Assembly (NCBI GenBank): GCA_026387165.1
Contig: JAPLMG010000028.1
Span: 1-10,475, forward strand
Source of the DNA: Candidatus Omnitrophota bacterium
GTDB taxonomy: Bacteria; Omnitrophota; Gorgyraeia; 2-01-FULL-45-10
Length of the DNA stretch: 10,475 nucleotides
Direction of reading: 5' to 3'
Made by a program: the position numbers and the translations under genes. The notes under the pieces were generated by a model that saw only the letters and a list, made by a program, of their open reading frames with translations, did not search any database and was not told where the DNA came from. Numbering within the stretch: position 1 is the first letter of the stretch; each line of letters opens with the position of its first letter. Below are positions 1 to 7,500 of the stretch, piece after piece.

Positions 1-1
1 A

Positions 2-3000
2 TTGACCCTTTACGGGAAGGACGTTGAACCGCTTAATGCTGTAGTAGAAGATATATTGGTCAAACGTCTTTTGACGGATAAAGAAGGAGAAGCGCTTTCG
101 TCGGATGCTATTGAGGATAATCTTAAGGGCCTGGAGAGCTACAGAAACCTGAGCATGAAGCAGCAAGAATTATTAAAATACATCTTTACAGATCTGTATA
201 TCAGCGGGGAGCATAAAGACGGCATAAAAAAGAGCGCTTCTTATGCCGGTGGGACGAAAGCAGGTGTGCCGGCGCTATTTGACTCCGAGAAACAGGAAGA
301 ACTCGGCGCTACTATATGGAGCGCAATGAATTCAAAAGGCGGCGAGTATATCCATATAATAGTGAAGCCCGAAGAAGAGACGGGCAAAGTAGGAATTCGG
401 GTTTTGAGATTTAAAGACGGTAAAAAGATAAGTAAAGGAGCGGAAGAAAAAAAGGTTGTCGAAACCTTTATCAATTCGATTAAAAAATTCAGTTTGTTAA
501 ATGAAAGGTTGAGTGACGGTCAGAAGATACTTATACCACCCGGCATGGGTGAATTATATGTGGTGATCAGCCTTCCCCCCGAAGCCCCTAATGCCATATA
601 CGACGGGTTTAGAGATGTCCTGGAACTCCTGCCGGATGGATCGCTAAGGGTGGACGATGAGGCTATTCAGCACGCCTTCCTTGCGGATAAGGATCCCTTA
701 AAACGGATGTTGATCATCCCGAGAAAATTGATTGACAATGAGGCTGCATTGATATCCGCCATGGCGCGCATAGGTTTTGCCGGAGATTTAACAGGTTCTG
801 TACGCGCTGTAAGGATCCTGGAGCAATTAAAGAAATATTTGTATCGGCATGGAAGCTCATCTCCGGAGGCTTATGAAGCTACGGAGGCAGTAATAGACCG
901 GCAAATTGAAATATTAAAAGCGGAATTGGGTGAAACTCTATCCGCGGAATTACTCGATAATGACAGACATGATGACGCCGTGCCGCCGGCAGGGATAGAG
1001 AGCCGGCTATTGAGGCCGCTGATAGATTACAATATGCGCGCCGGAAGGTTCGGCCGCCTGATAGCCGCGCTCGGCGGTTTGGAGGAAGTCTTTTATAGCG
1101 GTGTTTTTATCGGCGGCTTGTCATGTATTATGCATTCGCCGGCGATAGCTGTTTCTATCTTTGCTGCGGCGGCCGCATTACATTTTTCAAGGATGATAGC
1201 GGCATTGTGGTATGCACGTATTCTTAAAAATACTAAAACTCACTATTGGTATGCCCAGAACGCGGCGCGGCGGCTAGGCAGATTAAATATTTTGAAGGGC
1301 ATATCTACAAAGGCTCTTCGTCGTGCCTCGGAGAATAATAAGTTTAAAGATGTGAGAAAAACGTCTATCGATGAGCTTAATAAATATGGCGGCAGAGAAA
1401 ATATTATATCAGGCCTTATCCATGGATTTAACAAATTTACTTTATCGGCATTATTCGCCGCCGTGTTGGGCCTGGCGATAGACGGCCTTTCCGCGCCCGG
1501 CCTTTATAATAGCGCCTTGGCCGGCCTTGGTGTCGCAAGCGCGGTATATTTCCGCATGCGCCACTCAAAAGAAGTATTCCGCCTGACGGGCGGCGTATTT
1601 AAATCCGGCCCACCCACCAAAAAAGATTTAAATATTCTTACTTTAGCCGGCATCATATTCCGCTCGATATACATTTCGTTACTTATCTTCCTGCCCTATG
1701 GAAACCTTAATATATTCACCGCCTTACCGGCAGCTATCCTATCTCACAGTTTATATAATATCCTTACGCCATGGGTACTTGGCACAGTGCAGGAACGGCC
1801 GGATGTAAAAAGATCGAATTTTGCATGGCAAAATTTTGTTCTGGACCGTGAAAAGTCGGTGAACGGCACCACAAGCCTCAAGATAGATTATTGGCATGGC
1901 CCGCTCAGAGAGCTCAAAAACGCCGGAGGAAAGGAGAGATGCGAATTCGAAATTGCCGGTGTCCATGGCAGGTGGGTTCCTTTGATAGACGAATATGATC
2001 AGATAGTCGTGGCGCACATACGCGCAAAAGACGATCAGACAGTGCTTGATGATTATTTTGTATTCCGGCTTGACCCGGCATCGGAAAACTTATTAGTAGA
2101 TAATGAATTAAAGGAACTGGGATTAGAAGGAGAGCGGCTTTTGTATTATGCGGCGCGCGGCGCGAGGCCCGTACCCGCGCGCATACCGCTTAAGGCATCA
2201 TTAAAAGAAGAGTTAAATCCGAATATGTTAATAGGGTTCATAAAAGCGGCAGTGGGCGGCGCCAGGCTGCTTGAATGCTATGGGCGGCAATTGGCCAGAA
2301 CCCCGAAACGCTGGAGCACGTGGGCCCTTGAGCCGGAATTGGAAGATCCGGAAACGTTAAAAGCTATAGCGGAGCCGTTTTTAGCCCCCGGACATGAAGA
2401 ATCGGACGCTCTGCCACTCTCTTTCACGAGGCATAAGCGCGCGGCGAGGCTTCCGGACCTTGTGACGTTCGATTCCGAGGGCAAGTTCGGGCTGATAGCG
2501 GAATTTGGTTTTCACGGCGTAACAGAATTGTATAAGAAGAATGTCAACGGCCTGTGGTTCATGTTGAAGCAGGGAATGCATAATAAGGGCCCTTCTCTTC
2601 CCGGCAGGGCGGCCTTTTATACAGACGATATCGCGACGCGGGGGATAAAAGGCAATATCGGGGTGATAAGCGAATTTCAAAATGACATACTCAAAAAAGC
2701 CGCATCATCATTATGCGAGAGGTCAGATTTAATCGAAAAAGATGTCTTGTCTTTCCTGATGAGATTGCAGACCATCTTTGACTTAATGGTAGACTCATAT
2801 GGGAAGCGCGGCGGAGAGGCGCCGCTGCCCGGGACGGTCTATTATATGGTCGGGGGAGCGCTTAAGTTAAATACCCTCGGCCGGATAAAATTACCCGTTA
2901 TCGCGAAATTTGTCCTGAATAAAGAGGATGGTAAATATGTGTTGTCCGACAACGGCATAAGGATCTTGGACCAATTTGATAATCTGGAAGATCTTTTAGC

Positions 3001-4426
3001 CAGCTCATATTCAAAATTGAAGGAGATAGAAGAAAGGCAATCTGAAGTGATGGCCCCGATGATGGGTAACGCTTCCGCCGTGCCGGTGAGCTCCCCGGAA
3101 GTAGGGGGAGCTATGGGCAAGTTATTCCGCGATAAGGGCGCTAAAGAGCTGATAAGAAAAGGCATTGTAGCGAAAGAAGAGCTTGGGCATGTTGTTTTTT
3201 ATGACCAGCATGACAATATTCTTTACACAAAGGACGGCATGGAGGCGAGGGTGAAGCTGACAGGTGATATTTTAAGTCCGGTCTCCGGCTTGGAGATAAT
3301 ATTGATAGAAGAGAATGAGCATATACGAGGATTCGCTGAACGCGGTAAGGTCTATATGTCAAAGGTGTTACTATTCAGAGATATCGCCATTTTTCATGAA
3401 CTTAGAGAATCGTATTATTCCCTGCATCCGCGGGAACTGCCCCCAAAGATAAACGCGCATACCTTCTTAAGGGGCTGCGGCAAGAAGACCAGAGCTATGG
3501 TGTCCGAGGCCTTTAATAGCGGAGGCCTTAATCCGGATTTTAGTTTTGGCGAACTGATATATTATCTGAGAATCCATCTTCCGATAGGCGGGGTTAACCA
3601 CGCGGAAATGAGATTGATAGAATACAACGGCAGGCAAGGAAGCACCGGCATAGAGCTGGTTTACGGCGAGCAGGATCGCGTATTCGGGGCCTTGATGAAT
3701 GGCAATTTTACAAAAGAGCTCTCTCTCGGACCACGGTATAAGACGAGTCAGCAGGAACCGGTTGCAATGGATGCCGGAGATGCCGCCGGCGTTATAGCAA
3801 ATGAACCGAAAACCGATCCGGCTGATCCGGAAAAAAATTCCGGGGGCGAAGAGAAGCTCGAAGCCCAACCCCCGGAACTTGCGGCCGCAGCGATATCTTT
3901 CGGCCAGATCATGATCCGCGCGATGCCTTCCACGCAAGATGCGGCTCCGGAAGCTATTAAGGGCAGAGCAGTCGTACTCTATGCCGACGACATATTAGAG
4001 CGCGCAGCCGCCGGGGATTTCGCGTATACGATAAGGAGTACTCAGGTCTTGGATGATTCAACCATAGTGATTTACGGAAAAAATCCGGTCATGGCTCAAA
4101 TTCTGGACGGAATTATAAGAAAAGCGGCCGGTGATAAGAAGATAGATCTGGTCAAGATAGAGGCGGAGGAATTGAGCGGTTACAACTGTTATGATGAGAT
4201 TAAAGTCGCATATCCTGATGAAGCGAAGGAATTAGAGGTCGTGCTCAGGAAGTTTTCGTCCATTCCGGGCATAAAGAATCGCAATGTTTTCGGTGTTATA
4301 AAAGGAATGACAAATGAATCATCTCTGGAAGGTATAAGAAAATTCGCCTCGGAAGTAGATCTGCCTGTAGTTTCGTTCGAGGACGATAAAGGTATGTATT
4401 CATTCAGGAACGCGCTATCCACATAG
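2..4426 (+). CDS. Giant multidomain membrane protein of unknown function, 5'-partial (ORF1)
   Basis: An open frame of 1474 codons ends at TAG 4424-4426. The first possible start is TTG at position 2, but the frame is already open at the window edge and no ribosome binding site can be seen, so the true start is probably upstream. Visible order: a soluble, mostly alpha/beta-looking part (1-360), three hydrophobic pairs (about 364-407, 478-523, 543-592), a long soluble part (600-1015) with no recognised motif, a small A/P/S/V/G linker (1016-1040), a module with H1132-E1133-L-R-E1136 and H1153 (1041-1240), an acidic P/G/E linker (1241-1310), and an alpha/beta C-terminal module (1321-1474). I do not recognise the protein as a whole. 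The length, linkers and modular build match the neighbouring giant ORF2, 60 bases downstream on the same strand, which suggests one transcription unit. Certainty is high that it codes and low for any function. Confidence 0.93.
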   Translation: MTLYGKDVEPLNAVVEDILVKRLLTDKEGEALSSDAIEDNLKGLESYRNLSMKQQELLKYIFTDLYISGEHKDGIKKSASYAGGTKAGVPALFDSEKQEELGATIWSAMNSKGGEYIHIIVKPEEETGKVGIRVLRFKDGKKISKGAEEKKVVETFINSIKKFSLLNERLSDGQKILIPPGMGELYVVISLPPEAPNAIYDGFRDVLELLPDGSLRVDDEAIQHAFLADKDPLKRMLIIPRKLIDNEAALISAMARIGFAGDLTGSVRAVRILEQLKKYLYRHGSSSPEAYEATEAVIDRQIEILKAELGETLSAELLDNDRHDDAVPPAGIESRLLRPLIDYNMRAGRFGRLIAALGGLEEVFYSGVFIGGLSCIMHSPAIAVSIFAAAAALHFSRMIAALWYARILKNTKTHYWYAQNAARRLGRLNILKGISTKALRRASENNKFKDVRKTSIDELNKYGGRENIISGLIHGFNKFTLSALFAAVLGLAIDGLSAPGLYNSALAGLGVASAVYFRMRHSKEVFRLTGGVFKSGPPTKKDLNILTLAGIIFRSIYISLLIFLPYGNLNIFTALPAAILSHSLYNILTPWVLGTVQERPDVKRSNFAWQNFVLDREKSVNGTTSLKIDYWHGPLRELKNAGGKERCEFEIAGVHGRWVPLIDEYDQIVVAHIRAKDDQTVLDDYFVFRLDPASENLLVDNELKELGLEGERLLYYAARGARPVPARIPLKASLKEELNPNMLIGFIKAAVGGARLLECYGRQLARTPKRWSTWALEPELEDPETLKAIAEPFLAPGHEESDALPLSFTRHKRAARLPDLVTFDSEGKFGLIAEFGFHGVTELYKKNVNGLWFMLKQGMHNKGPSLPGRAAFYTDDIATRGIKGNIGVISEFQNDILKKAASSLCERSDLIEKDVLSFLMRLQTIFDLMVDSYGKRGGEAPLPGTVYYMVGGALKLNTLGRIKLPVIAKFVLNKEDGKYVLSDNGIRILDQFDNLEDLLASSYSKLKEIEERQSEVMAPMMGNASAVPVSSPEVGGAMGKLFRDKGAKELIRKGIVAKEELGHVVFYDQHDNILYTKDGMEARVKLTGDILSPVSGLEIILIEENEHIRGFAERGKVYMSKVLLFRDIAIFHELRESYYSLHPRELPPKINAHTFLRGCGKKTRAMVSEAFNSGGLNPDFSFGELIYYLRIHLPIGGVNHAEMRLIEYNGRQGSTGIELVYGEQDRVFGALMNGNFTKELSLGPRYKTSQQEPVAMDAGDAAGVIANEPKTDPADPEKNSGGEEKLEAQPPELAAAAISFGQIMIRAMPSTQDAAPEAIKGRAVVLYADDILERAAAGDFAYTIRSTQVLDDSTIVIYGKNPVMAQILDGIIRKAAGDKKIDLVKIEAEELSGYNCYDEIKVAYPDEAKELEVVLRKFSSIPGIKNRNVFGVIKGMTNESSLEGIRKFASEVDLPVVSFEDDKGMYSFRNALST
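1091..1777 (+). other. ORF1 polytopic membrane block (residues ~364-592)
   Basis: Three hydrophobic stretches are visible. The first (364-407) holds FYSGVFIGGL and an Ala-rich run, SIFAAAAAL. The second (478-523) holds ALFAAVLGLAIDG and ALAGLGVASAVYF. The third (543-592) holds IIFRSIYISLLIFLPYG and ALPAAILSHSLYNILTP. Each could form one or two membrane helices, four to six in total. Basic segments between them (for example RRLGRLNILKGISTKALRR after the first block) would be expected on the cytoplasmic face. Two short motifs recall CPBP intramembrane proteases: E361-E362-V-F-Y-S-G, where the family usually has EExxxRG, and H582-S-L-Y-N586, which fits HxxxN. The arginine is missing and the spacing is long, so this is at best a decayed or convergent resemblance. 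Confidence 0.7.
3122..3721 (+). other. ORF1 module with HELRE motif, possibly zincin-like (residues ~1041-1240)
   Basis: A strand-like segment, KVYMSKVLLF, runs into a helix carrying H1132-E1133-L-R-E1136, followed by H1153 in INAHTF. An HExxE motif with a downstream histidine is one arrangement seen in metal-binding hydrolase folds, but it is not the classical HExxH, so metal binding is only inferred. A second His/Glu motif, N-H1200-A-E1202-M-R, lies near the end. The module is bounded by a small-residue linker at 1016-1040 and an acidic P/G/E linker from 1241, which supports it being an independent domain. No family can be assigned with confidence. Confidence 0.35.
3962..4423 (+). other. 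ORF1 C-terminal alpha/beta module, unrecognised (residues 1321-1474)
   Basis: Short hydrophobic strands (RAVVLYA, STIVIYG, NVFGVIKG, LPVVSFED) alternate with charged helices, the pattern of an alpha/beta sandwich. No nucleotide-binding loop or catalytic motif was found. The module starts right after a long linker (1241-1310, containing ANEPKTDPADPEKNSGGEE) and closes the protein at residue 1474. Confidence 0.4.
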
Positions 4427-4450
4427 TTGATAGTTCATAGTTAATAGTAG
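4423..4450 (+). repeat. Four tandem 7-base repeats at the end of ORF1
   Basis: ATAGTTG, ATAGTTC, ATAGTTA and ATAGTAG follow one another without a gap. The first copy contains the ORF1 stop codon (TAG 4424-4426). Heptameric short tandem repeats of this style occur between genes in several bacterial groups. The array abuts the inverted repeat at 4449-4470, and together they fill most of the 60-base gap between the two giant genes. Confidence 0.8.
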
Positions 4451-4470
4451 GGCAGGTTTTAACCTGCCCT
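4449..4470. other. Perfect inverted repeat between ORF1 and ORF2; possible hairpin, terminator-like or operator
   Basis: AGGGCAGGTT and AACCTGCCCT are exact reverse complements around a TT centre. In RNA this could form an 8-bp stem with a 6-base loop, or a nearly closed 10-bp stem. It lies 22 bases after the ORF1 stop and 16 bases before the ORF2 ATG. No T-run follows on either strand, so a standard intrinsic terminator is not supported. It may instead stabilise a processed mRNA end, bind a regulator, or simply be a dispersed palindromic repeat. Confidence 0.7.
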
Positions 4471-4486
4471 GCGGATGTGAAAAAAG

Positions 4487-4561
4487 ATGAAAAAAAGAAT
4501 AATAAAGACAATATCAACGGTTCTGATCCTGGCGTTTGCCGCGCAGGACATGGTGTGGGCG
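4487..4561 (+). other. Sec signal peptide of ORF2 (residues 1-25)
   Basis: A basic n-region (MKKRIIK), a hydrophobic core (TVLILAFAA) and a polar end (QDMVWA) precede N26-P27. V23-W-A25 fits an AxA-like signal peptidase I site, predicting cleavage after A25. As I recall, many giant Omnitrophota proteins begin with leaders ending in QD-V/I-x-ANP-like motifs, but that was not checked against a database. Confidence 0.75.
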
Positions 4562-7500
4562 AATCCGGAGATCTTCGAACGCGGCGCAGCTTCGTCAGCG
4601 GTGCAGATACCGTCCATGTTCCAATATATCCGCTCCGATACCTACGAAAAGATGCTCGAAGCGAAGCTCGAGTTTGTCCTCTCTTCCATCTCAAGCCTGA
4701 AGGATTTTGATTATCGTCTTACGCTTCCAATGGAAGAACAAGGTATCAAGATCGACCTGGGCTTTGACCGTCCTTATCGCGAAGGCGATAACACCGTTAT
4801 CCCGTGCTTCCTTACCGCCCCAATATCGGTCAGTCAGTATGAAGCCGTTATCGGTCCCGACAGGTCGCTCAAAGAATTACGTAAACCCAAGTCAGAGACT
4901 AAACCAGCCACGCTTTCGGAGCCTATGAGGGAGAAAAGAGAGCCCGGGGCGCTCGGAGCCGCGGCGGCGGATTGGCCCGGGTTTACTCCGGGTGATAAAC
5001 AGTATACCGATGAGCCGGCGAATGATCCGGAACAGAAGGATATTTCTACCGGGCCGGTAAAAGCGGTTATGCCTCCATTTGTTAAGCGCATATTTAAAGT
5101 CCTCACATTTACTTCGATTGCGGGCATTGCCGTAGCTATTCTTTTCGCCGGTGGATATCTTGATTGGTATGTTCAGATAAAAGGAAGCATACCGCCGGGA
5201 GCCATATTTTATTGGCCTGCCGCGATGCTGGATATCATTACCGGTGTTTTCATATGTGGCACTGCGGACGCGGTAGGGCAATACATAAATCATGGTAAAG
5301 ACATCCGGGTGCGCCAAAGCCTCATTATGGGCCTCTTCGGTATCTTGCAGGGGGTCTTGACCCATATGCTCTTGAATATCCCGGATCTTCTTCCCGTGAT
5401 ACATCAAGGCTTTATCCAGGAATTGTTCAGAACAGGCGTTGTACTTCCGGGGGGATTCATCATATCCCTTGTCTGGGCCCGCGCAACCTCATTCGGCCGC
5501 AGGATACTGCGCGTGAAGGATTACTCGGAGAGAAAAGAACTTAAAAAAACCTTGGATGTGATGCTATTCAAATTCACTATTGCTCCACTTGTGACTTATA
5601 TGATTATAAATAAACTGGCCCAGCCGGTCAGGGTAGTGACAACGCAGATTTGGGATTACATCATGACCATCTTCGTGTCTTATCTCATGCACAGGCGCGA
5701 CTCGCTTCTGGCCAGGCATATTCTGAAATTACTGCATATCGCCCCATCTGTTGAAAAGGTGGAAGTGCCTGAAGATGATTTAGCCATAATGGTTCGCAAG
5801 GCTTCGTATATAGAATATTACGCGAATTTTGTCGACCCGCAGGATATACGCTATATCGCTATTCCTATCCTCAGGAATATTATGAGAGACGAGGGGCCGT
5901 TAGTAAGAGTGGCCGCGAAGCGCATGCTGAATAACCTGCGCGGGAGGCTCAAAGTCCCCCGATTCAACATGAGTCCGCGCAGCGAAGCGGAAGGAAAGAA
6001 GATAGAAGAATCCCTCAAGATCATCAGGTCCGTCAATACTCCGGTAAATATAGCCTGGATTATACCCATGTATAAGGAAGAGAGGCGGCTTAATCCCAAA
6101 TCTCAGTATAATCCGCTCGGCGAAGACGCGCTGAGGAAGAAGATAGCTCAGGCATTAACTTTGCGTAAAACCAACCCTCTTGTTCAGATGAGATTCTACA
6201 TGGTCGATGACGCCAGTCCGGGGTATTATTCCTCGGCCAATAGCGTAAATAAGCTTTGGAGAAAAATACAGAGAGAATACGCCAGAAACGGAGTGATGTT
6301 CCCGCCCGAACCCGATATGGTAAAGGTCATCAGGCTCTCCCCGGAAGAGAAGAAGGGTAAGAAAGGCGGCGCGGTCCTATTAGGTATACAGGACGCGTTA
6401 AAAGACGGATGGGCGGACTATATAGGCTATACCGACTTAGATATATCCACAGACATACGTCAGGCAGGATTATTGCTCGATCCGCTCTTAGCCGGTAAGG
6501 CGGGTACGGCTATCGGTTCGCGGTGGACAAAGGGAGCCCAGCAGAGGAATGTCCCGCTATCCGGAAGGGTGTCGAGCAAGGTTTACAACTGGTGCGTACA
6601 GCTCTTGATCCCGCCGCTAAGGGGCATCAGCGACACGCAGCGCGGATTTAAATTATTCAGCCGCGAGGCCGCGGGATCGATCTTGCCGCACGCTAAGGAC
6701 AAAAGCTTCGCTTTTGATACGGAGCTCCTCCTTTTAAGCAAACTCAAAGGTTTTAATATAGCGGAGGTCCCGATAAGCTGGAGCGACTCCGCGGAAGCGT
6801 CCACCTTAGCGATGCCCACGGAAAGCCTGCGTATGCTGAGAAGCTTATTCGTTCAGAGGCGCCATATGTTCAATGCCGGTTTAAGGAAGCACGGCGCATC
6901 CAATTCAGGGCCATGGCTGGATAAGCCAATGAACAGGCCCGGCCAGTCCGGCGCAGTGCAGATAGGCGATCTGCCGCCTTCCAATGGCTCGTCCCGAAAC
7001 GGTTCGCCGCAGACCCGTTCCGGCGATGACCCCGGCGCGCTCGGCCAGGGAAACGCCGAGGCACCTTTAGATGAGTATCTTCGGGGCTCTTTATGGCCTT
7101 CAATACCCGGCCCATTAGGGCCCAATATATATTTTGATGAGCGCTGTATAAATAGATCGTTTAAAACACTCGACTTATATAATGAGTTCGATATCAGTAA
7201 AGAGATCGAGCGGAGAGTAGGGGAATCCCATGGCAAACCGGTCAAGATCTTATTATTAGGAGTCGGCAGAGGCTTTGAGGCTTTTGGCATGATGCAAAAA
7301 TATCGGGAGAAGGCCGAGATCACCGCTACCGCAAAGGAAGATTTGCTATACAGGGCCCCTGAAGAACTGGTAGAAAGATTTCAATATTACGATATATCCG
7401 TAACCGCCGAGGAGGCCGCGGAATATATCAGGGCGCTGAGATCGAGATATATAAAATGCGATCTTGATAAAGGCATACCGCTGCGGGAAAAATATGATTT

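Noticed and set aside
2..4. TTG at position 2 as the real ORF1 start
   Set aside because: No upstream sequence is available to judge a ribosome site, no leader follows it, and the frame is open at the edge. It is kept as a partial gene.
3467..3937. 156-codon minus-strand frame inside ORF1
   Set aside because: It lies wholly opposite ORF1, and its translation has no domain or signal pattern. It is explained by codon bias in ORF1.
4449..4470. Standard intrinsic terminator after ORF1
   Set aside because: The stem is strong but no T-run follows on either strand, so only a hairpin is reported.
4427..4486. Sigma-70 promoter for ORF2
   Set aside because: TTGATA at 4427-4432 could pass as a -35 box, but no -10 box lies at the right distance. 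The hexamer is also part of the heptamer array.
4477..4710. 77-codon frame from GTG 4477 overlapping the ORF2 start
   Set aside because: It overlaps ORF2 in another frame, and its translation shows no recognisable pattern. The signal peptide and long open frame from ATG 4487 explain this stretch.
4892..5407. 171-codon minus-strand frame inside ORF2
   Set aside because: It lies opposite the ORF2 linker and membrane block. It is rich in R and G without motifs, and the plus frame is clearly coding.
6853..7323. 156-codon minus-strand frame opposite linker copy 1
   Set aside because: A related minus-strand frame appears opposite linker copy 2 only because the linker DNA is repeated. It has no independent coding signs.
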